Origin: an uncultured Trueperaceae bacterium
Lineage (GTDB): Bacteria > Deinococcota > Deinococci > Deinococcales > Trueperaceae
Assembly: GCA_937907415.1 (NCBI GenBank)
Contig: CALCHY010000143.1
Coordinates: 1 to 51,218, forward strand
Length of the DNA stretch: 51,218 nucleotides
Direction of reading: 5' to 3'
Of the stretch, positions 17,809 to 25,580 are shown in pieces. How positions within the stretch are numbered: position 1 is the first letter of the stretch; each line of letters opens with the position of its first letter. The translations under genes were made by a program, and so were the position numbers. The notes under the pieces are model-generated. The model saw nothing but the letters and a program-made list of their open reading frames with translations, did no database searches and was not told where the DNA came from.

Positions 17809-18035
17809 GTTACCAATACCCCTGCCCCAAAGCCCCTTGAGGCCTGTACATAGTCACCGCTCGACCTCACGAAACGCCCAGCCGGACAACGTTTAACGCA
17901 TCGGGTATCGACAATCCGCTTGACGGCTGCGATGCACCGCGGCCCAATAACCTCGACTGTAACAATGCGGTGACACGAACCCGGTACGCTCTTATTGACG
18001 ATTCGTGGCTGACGTCAGGTCACCTGGGGATACCG
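17809..18035. other. Divergent promoter region of the two signalling units
   Basis: About 230 bp separate the HD-GYP/kinase operon from the OmpR-type regulator gene, so both promoters must lie here. TTGACG strings occur at about 17919 and 17995 but without well spaced -10 boxes. No inverted repeat stands out. Confidence 0.35.
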
Positions 18036-18719
18036 ATGCACGCACTACAGCTGCTACTGGTAGAGGACGATGAAGGCACGCGAGCGGCATATCGCACCTT
18101 CCTCGCGCAGCGAGGCTTCAACGTCATCGAGGCCGCCGATGGGATAACCGCGCTCGACCTCGTACACAAGGCGCAGATTGTATTGCTCGACGTGATGATG
18201 CCCGGCCTTGACGGGTGGCGAGTCGCCGAACACCTCCGGTCCTCTCACCCCGACAAACCGGTGATAATGCTGACTTCCCTCGGTACGATGGGGCAGAAAC
18301 TCCGCGGCTTCGAACTCGGCGTAGACGATTACATGGTGAAGCCAGTCGACCTGCATGAACTCGAAGCGCGTATCCTCGTGACTATGCGTCGTATGGGCAT
18401 GGACGACGGCTCCCTCGAGCGCGGGGCTCTACTTATTCATTGCGCAACCCGCCGCGTGACCGTATCTGGCCGCGAAGTCCAGCTCACTCCACTAGAGTTC
18501 AACGTTCTACACGAACTCGCGCTATTCCCAGGAAAAGTCTGGACCAGGACCGAGCTACTCAACGCCGTGTGGGGAGACTACTACTTAGGGGACGAACGAA
18601 CGGTGGATGTGCGAATCGCAGGCATCCGGCGCAAACTTGGCCACCGTCCAGACGGCCGCAACTACATCGAGACGGTCCGCAGCATCGGCTACCGCCTCGC
18701 TCCGCTCGCCGCCGTATAG
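18036..18719 (+). CDS. OmpR/PhoB-family response regulator
   Basis: The 227-residue protein has an intact receiver domain (LLLVEDDEG at 6-14, phospho-acceptor Asp in VLLDVMMPGLDGW near residue 55, Thr in MLTSLG, Lys in YMVKPVD) and a C-terminal winged helix (about 135-225) with TPLEFNVLHELALFPGKVWTR... reduced here to TPLEFNVL and VDVRIAGIRRKLG. It would bind promoter DNA as a dimer when phosphorylated. The Met at 18036 was chosen because GGGGA lies 5 nt upstream and the fold starts directly after it; an upstream GTG frame adds 22 residues of no protein character. It is divergent from the HD-GYP/kinase operon, whose kinase is the likely phosphate donor. Confidence 0.92.
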   Translation: MHALQLLLVEDDEGTRAAYRTFLAQRGFNVIEAADGITALDLVHKAQIVLLDVMMPGLDGWRVAEHLRSSHPDKPVIMLTSLGTMGQKLRGFELGVDDYMVKPVDLHELEARILVTMRRMGMDDGSLERGALLIHCATRRVTVSGREVQLTPLEFNVLHELALFPGKVWTRTELLNAVWGDYYLGDERTVDVRIAGIRRKLGHRPDGRNYIETVRSIGYRLAPLAAV

Positions 18720-19300
18720 AACGATAGCCCTCCTATGGCTGGGTATTCCGAGGCAAAGCAGCCACGGACTCCAAAGTATTCTGGCTACCTGCTTCGAGCG
18801 TGACCGGCCATTGATTCCAAGCGATTCCGACCTCCCTAACAATCAGCCCGCCGTGAAACTACCGCGGCTAGCGATCTGCGACATCGAAGACAAGCGCGCC
18901 AGGGAGCGCGAGAAAGAGGGGCGCAACCGCCAGCCAGCTAATTCAAGGAGCCATCACCACCAACTGGCTGCAAGCCCTGGCACAACTATCCCTCGCCTAC
19001 CCCGAGAGAACCACACCCCGCCTCTGAGATGCGAACCGCTACCTATACACAAGCAAGCAATTTGACGCTGGTAACCTCAAACCCGCCACGACCGAACACC
19101 ATGAGCGCGGGAGCCCGGCGCTGGGTAGGAGCCACTGAAATGCCCAGAAGCGTTCCAGTTGAAGGCCTCCGGCATGGAGTATTGCCAGGCGATCTCGATT
19201 TCATGCCACATCAAGATTCTGGAGAACACTCGTTCAGGCAGAGCGTGGCTTAGGGGATGATTCGCGGGGATGAACCCGTGAGTTCGCTAGATGAGAAGAA
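18720..19300. other. 580-bp region with no confident gene
   Basis: Open frames exist but none resembles a known protein. One stretch ending at 19027 reads like the last codons of a protein (NWLQALAQLSLAYPERT then stop), while the preceding 100 bp look protein-like in a different frame, so a decayed gene is possible. This was not strong enough to call. Confidence 0.35.
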
Positions 19301-19302
19301 GC

Positions 19303-19328
19303 TGGCCAGCCCCGGGCGGGGCTGGCCA
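19303..19328 (-). terminator. Rho-independent terminator of the TIG lipoprotein gene
   Basis: TGGCCAGCCCC and GGGGCTGGCCA form a perfect 11-bp stem with a GGGC loop. On the minus strand it is followed by a T-rich stretch (GCTTCTTCTC), and it lies about 30 bp beyond the stop codon of the gene at 19359. Confidence 0.75.
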
Positions 19329-19358
19329 CCTAACCTGCGGCACTGCCTTGTCCTGCGG

Positions 19359-21200
19359 CTACCGGATCGGGTCTACCTGCAGCGTGCCCAGGTCACCACC
19401 TATGTAAGTAACGTAGCTTGCGACGGTAGCCGCCACCATATTAGTGCTCCACACGTTGTCGGTGGCATCGAGATCAGCCTCGCTCGCGGCGATGCCGTCG
19501 ACCGTCGCGGCCTTGGGCGCGGCGTCGATGATGAAATCGAACACGTTGCCGTTGATGTGGGCAGTGAACAGATCGCTGGGTGAGGAGGGGCTCCCGAGGT
19601 ACAGCGCCTGGCCGAACCCGGTGAAGGCGTTGCCGCTGGCTTCTACGTCGAGGGCCTCACCGTACTGCTGGACGATTCTCATGGCCGTGCCGGATCCAGC
19701 ATGACCGTTGAAGGCATTGTCGTCGACCACGAAGCGTCCGCGCTCGGCATACAGAGCGAGGCCGCCAGTCTTGAGGAACGTCACGTTGTTCCGGCTTAGG
19801 GCTACGACGCCGTCAACCATCGACACGTCGAAGAGAGCATCGGGGAAGCCCGCCGAACCTAAGGTGAAAGTGTTATCCCGCAACGCCGACGCGGCCGCGG
19901 TCGACTCCAACCAGAACCCGTGCTCCGCGATCACCGTGTTGCCGGAGAACGCGGCGCTATCGCCGAGGAAGGCGATGTAGACATCGCCGACGTCATCACC
20001 GTCCAAGATATCGGCGTCCCGCGCCTTGAACGAGTTGCCGGTCACACTGCTCGGACCGCCGATGGGGACGCCACCGAACGACACGGTGCCCTGAACGAGG
20101 ACGACTCCATCATGGACGTCGAAGGTCGAGTCTGTAACCGTGACACCTCGGGCGCCCATGATCTGAACGCCGCTAGCGAGGAGGCCTGCGGCGCCCGACT
20201 CGCTCGTCACCTCGGAGTCCGTGACGACCACGTCCGCCATGATCGAGGCGGCGGCCAGGGCCCCCTGACCGGACATCGTCAGTCCGGTGATGTCGACAGC
20301 GCCAACGGCCATGAGGGCCACCGGCGTGCCGTGCGACGTGACGTTCTCTACGCGGACGTCACCGCCGTAAACGATGGGGATGGGCCCGGAGCTGAGGATG
20401 TTCACCGTGACCAAACCCAACACCGACGACGAAGCCCGCTCGAGGGAGACGTCGCGCACCGTGAAGCTTGTAGCAGCCACAGCCTGCGGGGCCAGGAAGC
20501 TGGACCCGAGGGAACTGAGGAGGTCGCCACCCCTAGTAGCCGACAACTGGTAGACCGCGTTCACGCCAACCGTGTCGACCACCGCCGGGAGGAGCAGCTC
20601 GCTAGGCGCGATGAAGGTGGCGTCACTCTCCAGCGTCAGGTCCGCCATCGTGAGTTCGAAGCCGAGGTCAGCGAGCAACAGCAGATACGATCCCGCGCCG
20701 CTCGCGACCGTGGTAACGCCCTCACCGCGACCGTAAAGGCTCAAGTTATCGAGTTCAAGACCCGACGAGCTTGAGGCGAAGATCCCCGCCCCCAGGCGAA
20801 CCGCGGTCCCCTTGGGCAGCGCCAGGGCAGCTAGGTCCTCGAGGCTGCCGGCCGCGAAATCAACCCCCACGAACAGGTCGATACTCGATGCGCCAGCAGC
20901 ATTGGTAAGCGTCAAGGACTGCGGACCCGCTGGGGCGCCAGCAGGGACGGTGAAAGTAACGCGATCTCCCGACCAACCACTGATCGAGACGGCAACACCT
21001 CCGATGTCAACCATGCCTTCGGAGGCGAAGTTCGCGCCCGTCAAGACGACGGAGTCACCCCACGCAGCGACCTCAGTACTGACTGCCAACCCGGACGGCG
21101 GCTTAGGCTCAGGCTTAGTAGTGGGGCTAGAGCATGCGGCCAAGAGAAGGCTCGCTACTACGACGATGGCAAGAAGAGGAATGAAACGACGCTGCATCAT
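19359..21200 (-). CDS. Surface lipoprotein with TIG domain and beta-helix-like repeats
   Basis: The protein of about 613 residues starts with a type II signal peptide and lipobox LLLAAC followed by SSPTTKPEPKPP, a typical tethering linker. An IPT/TIG (Ig-like) domain comes next (AAWGDSVVLTGANF to TLTNAAGAS, about residues 40-105). The remainder shows short repeated turns of the parallel beta-helix type (VTVTDSTFDVHDG, SSVTGNSFKARDAD, VALSRNNVTFLKT, FVVDDNAFNGHAG), as in proteins with PbH1 repeats. It belongs to the same broad class as the protein at 8186 but lacks its N-terminal module. GGAG lies just upstream of two consecutive ATG codons (21200 and 21197); either could serve. Function is probably structural or adhesive. 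Confidence 0.83.
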   Translation of the reverse strand: MMQRRFIPLLAIVVVASLLLAACSSPTTKPEPKPPSGLAVSTEVAAWGDSVVLTGANFASEGMVDIGGVAVSISGWSGDRVTFTVPAGAPAGPQSLTLTNAAGASSIDLFVGVDFAAGSLEDLAALALPKGTAVRLGAGIFASSSSGLELDNLSLYGRGEGVTTVASGAGSYLLLLADLGFELTMADLTLESDATFIAPSELLLPAVVDTVGVNAVYQLSATRGGDLLSSLGSSFLAPQAVAATSFTVRDVSLERASSSVLGLVTVNILSSGPIPIVYGGDVRVENVTSHGTPVALMAVGAVDITGLTMSGQGALAAASIMADVVVTDSEVTSESGAAGLLASGVQIMGARGVTVTDSTFDVHDGVVLVQGTVSFGGVPIGGPSSVTGNSFKARDADILDGDDVGDVYIAFLGDSAAFSGNTVIAEHGFWLESTAAASALRDNTFTLGSAGFPDALFDVSMVDGVVALSRNNVTFLKTGGLALYAERGRFVVDDNAFNGHAGSGTAMRIVQQYGEALDVEASGNAFTGFGQALYLGSPSSPSDLFTAHINGNVFDFIIDAAPKAATVDGIAASEADLDATDNVWSTNMVAATVASYVTYIGGDLGTLQVDPIR

Positions 21201-21408
21201 GTCTCCAATCACGCGAGGGCTCATCAAGTAGCGCCGACGCGCAGGTGCTGCCCGCAGATAGGTCAGTACACTGTGTAGCCCGCAAATGGCACACCGCGCT
21301 GTACGTTTCCGCACCCAGACAGTTCGTTCTCCCTAGCGGTGCTTCGACTTCCGTAAGAACCGCTCAACTCCACCGGCCCCCTTCTCCTCAACCGAGACGA
21401 CTGCTCTA

Positions 21409-21684
21409 TTAGGAGGCATCGGAACCCAACACCGCGAGATCCTCAATACGCGTGCGGCGCGCCGCCTCCCGCTCACCCCGCAAGACTGCGCCAGCCTCGA
21501 TCTCCTCCTCGGTGAACTCCCCGAGCAGCTCGTGAACCTCGGGCGCGAACTCCGCCCCGGTCTCCGGATAGTCTTCCTTCCGCCTGGACACGCCTGCCCG
21601 CCGTCCCACCCGCAGAGTAAGGCCTCCAGCCAAACTGCCTGAATCGAGCCGCGCTGGTAGCGCCCTAGCGCGAACCGGCGTCAC
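21409..21684 (-). CDS. Small hypothetical protein related to the ORF at 23189
   Basis: The 91-codon frame is not recognised as a family, but its central part (EDYPETGAEFAPEVHELLGEF and TEEEIEAGAVLRGEREAARR) matches the ORF at 23189 over about 50 residues, with an internal gap of roughly 32 residues. DNA similarity continues beyond the stop codon to about 21378, so this is a duplicated segment. The part GAVLRGEREAAR resembles the N-terminus of HTH antitoxins of the NadS/HigA type, but no helix-turn-helix follows. It may be a deletion derivative that is no longer functional. The start codon is uncertain. Confidence 0.4.
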   Translation of the reverse strand: MTPVRARALPARLDSGSLAGGLTLRVGRRAGVSRRKEDYPETGAEFAPEVHELLGEFTEEEIEAGAVLRGEREAARRTRIEDLAVLGSDAS

Positions 21685-21814
21685 ATAACTGAACTGACGC
21701 TGGGTCTACAGAACAGAGATCATGAGATGGGTGTTGCCACATCAAGTGGTCGGAGAGCGCCGTCTTCGAGGCACACGGCACGAGCGCGTCAACAACCGCG
21801 GTTATGCCCGGCCG

Positions 21815-22228
21815 CTACTGCGTTAGGAGTTCCAGCATCTGCCGTACGGTCACGATGCGCACGCCACGCACCCTCTTGAGCGCCAGTAAGTCGTTCTTGT
21901 CGCCGGTTACGAGATACTGCGCACCACCAGCGACAGCTGTCGCGATGAGGGGATCGTCATCCGGGTCGGGAGAAACCGCAACTCCTGGAACCGGATCGGC
22001 CATAACCGCGACGCGGCGAATCTGGCCGACCAACCGCCCTGCTTCATGCGGCGCGAACTTATCCTTCAGGCGCGGGTAACGGCTGACGCGGCGCAACTCT
22101 TCAAGCTGCCACTCCGAACTCACCAGCGTCAGGCGGCGCGATTCCCAGGCCCGCCTAAGCAGATCGGGCGAGCTGCCCGCACGCAGTAGTCCCGAAATGA
22201 TGACGTTGGTGTCAAGAACAACCCGCAC
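21815..22228 (-). CDS. PIN-domain toxin (COG1569-like ribonuclease)
   Basis: The 137-residue protein is a PIN-fold endoribonuclease and the toxin of a type II pair. The acidic metal-binding residues are present: Asp6 in VLDTNVIISGLL, Glu43/44 in WQLEELRRV, Asp91/92 in DPDDDPLIATA and Asp110 with Asp113 in TGDKNDLL. It begins with GTG directly after the TGA of the antitoxin gene, with no gap, so its translation is coupled. It looks intact and is the only complete toxin-antitoxin pair in the window. Confidence 0.9.
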   Translation of the reverse strand: MRVVLDTNVIISGLLRAGSSPDLLRRAWESRRLTLVSSEWQLEELRRVSRYPRLKDKFAPHEAGRLVGQIRRVAVMADPVPGVAVSPDPDDDPLIATAVAGGAQYLVTGDKNDLLALKRVRGVRIVTVRQMLELLTQ

Positions 22229-22468
22229 TCAGCTGGAACGGCCCGAGCGCGCCCAGCGCACGGCTTCCTCAACCAGGTCCTCCAACTCGTCCTCGGGCAG
22301 GTCCGCATTGCGCGCCTGAATCTCCTCGACCATCAAGCGGTAAAGCCTCTCCTCCACCGCCTCCTCGACAAAGGTGGAGAGGGCGCCCTTCTTCATCCCG
22401 CGCTGCGCCAAGAAAGTCCTCAGACTGCGGTCGGTCTCGGCACTGACTTTAATCGTCCAGCGTTCCAT
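22229..22468 (-). CDS. Ribbon-helix-helix antitoxin partner of the PIN toxin
   Basis: The 79-residue protein starts with the beta-strand WTIKVSAETDRSLRTFL and a helix-turn-helix-like pair of helices (KKGALSTFVEEAVEERL) typical of RHH antitoxins, then an acidic C-terminal helix (DLPEDELEDLVEEAV) suited to hold the toxin. It would repress its own promoter; TAAGCG appears twice, 2 bp apart, just upstream of the -10. The ATG lies 5 nt after a TATACT box, so the transcript is probably leaderless. Confidence 0.88.
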   Translation of the reverse strand: MERWTIKVSAETDRSLRTFLAQRGMKKGALSTFVEEAVEERLYRLMVEEIQARNADLPEDELEDLVEEAVRWARSGRSS

Positions 22469-22473
22469 AAAAC

Positions 22474-22495
22474 AGTATAGACGCTTAGGCGCTTA
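22474..22495 (-). promoter_or_regulatory. Leaderless promoter and RHH operator of the toxin-antitoxin pair
   Basis: On the minus strand TATACT (22474-22479) ends 5 nt before the antitoxin ATG. Immediately upstream is TAAGCG-CC-TAAGCG (22482-22495), a direct repeat with 8-bp period, the arrangement that pairs of RHH dimers often bind. Confidence 0.6.
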
Positions 22496-22579
22496 TCCTC
22501 ATGTACGCCCACCGCAGCCCTGCAACCCCTTGAGACAGAGAAGCATCTCCCCAGTCCATTACGCACACAGGCCGCTAGG

Positions 22580-22905
22580 CCCGCCCCAACCACCACCTTG
22601 ACGGCTTGAAGATATCTCCCCTTCTGGACACCATAGGGTCCGAGAACGGCATCATCACCTCGTGCACCAAGAACTTCCCCAGGTGGATCTTCACGCACCG
22701 AAGCGCCATCAGTGCCGAGAAGTGAACCTGCTGACGCCGCGGTATGCCCGGGTCCCGCTTACCAGACACGCGGGCCGTGTAGTAGTTGATCCGCTCAAGC
22801 TGCGCCGACGCGGACAACGCCAACCCAGAGGGCTTTAGGAGATCGAGCCGCTTGTGCTTCGTGCCCTTAAGAGCGCGGTAGTACAGGTTGAAGCCGTCGA
22901 CTTAG
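22580..22905 (-). pseudogene. NYN-domain nuclease pseudogene
   Basis: Reading from about 22904 down, the minus strand encodes VDGFNLYYRALKGTKHKRLD, then INYYTARVSGKRDPGIPRRQQ and KIHLGKFLVHEVMMPFSDP. This is the classic pattern of NYN (PIN-like) nucleases. The codon that should precede VDGFN (usually Tyr in FVYVDGFN) is TAA at 22902-22904, no start codon precedes it, and the second half is lost: after FSDPMV the frame runs into unrelated residues while a neighbouring frame continues with LQAVKVV. The gene is dead through nonsense mutation, probable frameshift and truncation. Confidence 0.72.
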
Positions 22906-23039
22906 ACGAAGGTGCGCGCCAAAACTCCTGGCCCCACGGCACACTGTAGGTGCGTTAACAGCATCATAGAACCCAGCAGCTACCGCCTCAAACTCGCGAA
23001 CCGCCCCGCCTGCGATTACTAGCGCCGCAGCGCACGCCT

Positions 23040-23135
23040 TCAGTACATCCCGTACTCGATCTTCACCAGCGTGTTCCTGACGCGCTCATACCCTCTAATG
23101 CTGACGAGATGGTCGATGGGCCGCCTCTTATCCAT
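23040..23135 (-). CDS. Short unrecognised ORF (31 codons), possibly a gene remnant
   Basis: The minus strand encodes MDKRRPIDHLVSIRGYER followed by VRNTLVKIEYGMY and a stop. Composition is protein-like, and the flanking region contains other gene debris (NYN pseudogene, duplicated antitoxin-like ORFs). It may be the C-terminal end of a longer lost gene. No ribosome-binding site was seen. Confidence 0.25.
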   Translation of the reverse strand: MDKRRPIDHLVSIRGYERVRNTLVKIEYGMY

Positions 23136-23188
23136 CGCAGCTGCCAACTTCCCTCCACCCTTGCGACTTTCTTCCGAACTACTCAACC

Positions 23189-23626
23189 TCACTCTCCCCC
23201 TTCTCCTCGGCCGAGGTTGCCTCCAGGGTTCCCTCCCACGAGGTCCTCAATGGGTGTGGCGCGCGCCGCTTCCCGCTCACCGCGCAGGATGGCACCGGCC
23301 TCCTTAACGCTCTCCAGGAGTTCCTCGAACAGCGCCCGCTCCATCCCCTTGGGCTCCGCCCCTGCCGGCGCAGGACAGGAAGTAACCACGCCAGTGGCAA
23401 TCTCTTCCTCCGTGAAACCCTTGAGGAGTTCAGCGCTATCCGGCGTGATCTCCGCCTCGGTCTGCGGGTAGCCTTCCTTCTGCTTTGTCACAGCACCCCT
23501 CCGTCCTGATCCAGGGTAAGGGCTCCAGAATTGCAATCGAAACAGGCGGAATCTACAAGGCATAGTTTCCGGAATCGTTCTTCTGCCAAACCTGCGCCCG
23601 AACGTGGCGTTGGCGGGGCGCGTCAA
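23189..23626 (-). CDS. Hypothetical protein with NadS-like antitoxin N-terminus, HTH missing
   Basis: The frame of up to 145 codons contains KEGYPQTEAEITPDSAELL and then MERALFEELLESVKEAGAIL and RGEREAAR. The second part closely resembles the opening of NadS/HigA-type antitoxins, where a helix-turn-helix should follow; here it ends instead in a Gly-rich tail. A Met at 23344 with AAGGGG just upstream could start a 51-residue product holding only that part. A shortened relative lies at 21409, and the two flank the RHH-PIN pair. Whether the product is functional is doubtful. It is divergent from the OLD nuclease gene. Confidence 0.4.
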   Translation of the reverse strand: MTRPANATFGRRFGRRTIPETMPCRFRLFRLQFWSPYPGSGRRGAVTKQKEGYPQTEAEITPDSAELLKGFTEEEIATGVVTSCPAPAGAEPKGMERALFEELLESVKEAGAILRGEREAARATPIEDLVGGNPGGNLGRGEGGE

Positions 23627-23686
23627 TTAGAGTGCCAATATCGATTGCAGATAGTGCTGGGAAGGCAACTGAGTAATGGGGCGCGA

Positions 23687-23717
23687 TACAATCGCAGGCG
23701 ACTGTTAGTGCCACTAA
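23687..23717 (+). promoter_or_regulatory. -10 box and palindrome upstream of the OLD nuclease operon
   Basis: TACAAT at 23687-23692 is a good -10 box. About 12 bp downstream lies TTAGTG-C-CACTAA (23705-23717), a palindrome placed where a repressor would block transcription. No matching -35 was found. Confidence 0.45.
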
Positions 23718-23759
23718 ATGTTCTGTTCTTGCCGCCATCAGCTGCTCCGCGGATTGGCG

Positions 23760-23825
23760 GAAGGGGGTAGCGATGGACGCTGAAGGGGGTAGCGATGGAC
23801 GCTGAAGGGGGTAGCGATGGACGCT
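23760..23825 (+). repeat. Three tandem 22-bp copies of a ribosome-binding site plus start codon
   Basis: Three identical 22-bp units occupy 23760-23781, 23782-23803 and 23804-23825. Each contains a GAAGGGGG Shine-Dalgarno-like run and ATGGACGCT. The third ATG (23817) starts the OLD nuclease; the first two (23773, 23795) are in other frames and each encodes a 10-codon peptide ending in TGA. The second mini-ORF ends at 23827, inside the nuclease gene. Copy number could change by slippage and alter initiation of the nuclease. Confidence 0.9.
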
Positions 23826-25580
23826 GAAGTGAGTATCTTGCGGCTTACGGTCGAGCGATTCCGGGGACTAAGGAACTTGGAATGGTGTCCGAGTGCTGGC
23901 ATGAACCTGATTCTTGGGGGCGGTGACCTCGGAAAAACGACGGTTCTGGAAGCTATCGACTTGCTGTTTCAGCCATCTAACAGCGCTGTCTTGGCGGAAG
24001 CAGATTACTGGCAACGCGATCATGAGACCGAATTCGTCATTACCGCAGTGGTCAGATTAGGTGCTGAAGTGTTCGGAGCTCAAGGCAACATGATCTGGCC
24101 TTGGCGTTGGGATGGCACTAACGCAGTCCAGCCCCTCTCAGAGGATGACGAAGCCAGCGCCACCGAACCGGAGGGAGTGCCGGCGTACCAAGTTCGGGTA
24201 CGAGGCACACCTGAACTGGAAGTCGCTTGGGAAATCCTACAGCCTGATGGTGCAATTTCTCCCTTGACGGTTGCAACAAGGCGTCGCATTCGCATCGTCC
24301 GCTTGAGTGACGGCGGAAGGCATGACAGGGACCTGAGACTCGTCTTTGGCTCCGCGCTCGACCGCCTACTGTCCGACCAGGGACTGCGCGCCAGAATCGG
24401 CCAGCAGGTCGCGGGTTTCAACCTCACGGAGAAACTTACGGATTCGGGCCGGGAGGCGTTGGAGCACCTCGATTCCCGTCTGGAGCAACACTCGTTGCCA
24501 AAAGGCCTAAAACTTGGCTTTACGGGCGGACCCGGCGTGTCCATCGGCTCTCTTATAGGCCTTACGGCAAACAACCCTCAGGGAACCCCCTTGCCGTACT
24601 CCAGTTGGGGGGAAGGCACACGCCGTATGGCAGCGTTGCAGACCGCCGCGCTCATGGTTGGTACAGTCAACATCACGACCGTAGATGAAGTCGAGCGAGG
24701 CCTAGAGCCGTATCGGCTACGGGGCCTGTTAAAGAGCTTGCAGCAGCAGTCGAAGCAGAGTTTTCTGACGACGCACAGCGCCGTCGCGATAAGCGCCGCA
24801 GATGAAGCCGCCCTCTGGTACATGGATCTGAATCAAAACCTCAAAGAGTTGCCCAAAAAGAAAGTTGCCTCCCTACAGCGGCGTGAGCCGGAGACGTTTC
24901 TCTCTCGTCTCGTAGTGCTGGTGGAAGGAGCCACCGAAGCGGGTTTCGTTACCCACTTGCTACGAGTGGCGCTAAAAGGGGACCTGGAAGACCATGGCGT
25001 CTTTGTGGCCGAGGCCCAAGGAAACGAAACAGCACTTGACTTGCTTGAAGCATTTACCGAGGCTGGAATGGTCTTCTGCGGTTTTGTCGATAACGAAGGC
25101 AAACATCCAGAACGATGGTCACGACTTCACACCTCTATGGGGTCTCGACTATTTCAGTGGAAGATCGGCAACACCGAGCAGAACATCGTGCCGCTCTTTA
25201 CCGACGATCTGCTACCTGCGCTCATTAATCATCCCGACCCGAGAATATGTGCGGAGCGGCTAGTAACCCTCAGAGACCGGCTACGTATACCGAGCCTTAA
25301 GCTGCAGGACATTGAAAGTGCATCTGCCGGCAACCTGAACACTCTACTTGTTGCTGCTTCCACTGGGGCTACTACCGGGGCGGCGTCCGATGAGGAGAGC
25401 GCTTGGAAGGCACATTCCCGTAGGTGGTTCAAGTCCCGGCAGGGGGGCGATGAGCTCGGATACAAGGTCCTCTCGCTGGGGATATGGCCGCAGCTAGAAG
25501 TGGGGTTGATACCCTTCATCAATGCAGTTCGTACTGCAGTTCGCTCCTCCGAGCATCCAGGCCTTGAGCATGAAGCCTGA
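23817..25580 (+). CDS. gajA: OLD-family ATPase with TOPRIM nuclease domain (Gabija GajA-like)
   Basis: The 587-residue protein combines an ABC-type ATPase (Walker A GGGDLGKT, residues 34-41; Walker B TTVDEVERGLEP near 285; HSAVAISAA-type H-loop in TTHSAV near 320) with a C-terminal TOPRIM nuclease (Glu in VVLVEGATE near 371, acidic GFVDNEGK near 424, Lys in ELGYKVLS near 558). With the UvrD-like helicase that overlaps its 3' end, this is the layout of class 2 OLD/Gabija anti-phage systems, in which GajA nicks DNA when nucleotides are depleted. Length matches GajA. Codon use is visibly less GC-rich than in neighbours, suggesting transfer. Its start region consists of three tandem copies of the initiation site. 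The TOPRIM DxD motif reads D-N-E, which class 2 enzymes tolerate. Confidence 0.82.
   Translation: MDAEVSILRLTVERFRGLRNLEWCPSAGMNLILGGGDLGKTTVLEAIDLLFQPSNSAVLAEADYWQRDHETEFVITAVVRLGAEVFGAQGNMIWPWRWDGTNAVQPLSEDDEASATEPEGVPAYQVRVRGTPELEVAWEILQPDGAISPLTVATRRRIRIVRLSDGGRHDRDLRLVFGSALDRLLSDQGLRARIGQQVAGFNLTEKLTDSGREALEHLDSRLEQHSLPKGLKLGFTGGPGVSIGSLIGLTANNPQGTPLPYSSWGEGTRRMAALQTAALMVGTVNITTVDEVERGLEPYRLRGLLKSLQQQSKQSFLTTHSAVAISAADEAALWYMDLNQNLKELPKKKVASLQRREPETFLSRLVVLVEGATEAGFVTHLLRVALKGDLEDHGVFVAEAQGNETALDLLEAFTEAGMVFCGFVDNEGKHPERWSRLHTSMGSRLFQWKIGNTEQNIVPLFTDDLLPALINHPDPRICAERLVTLRDRLRIPSLKLQDIESASAGNLNTLLVAASTGATTGAASDEESAWKAHSRRWFKSRQGGDELGYKVLSLGIWPQLEVGLIPFINAVRTAVRSSEHPGLEHEA

Noticed and set aside
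18607..19065. 152-codon frame after the OmpR regulator
   Set aside because: Overlaps the regulator 3' end in another frame and lacks recognisable features; the most protein-like part near 19000 is in a third frame.
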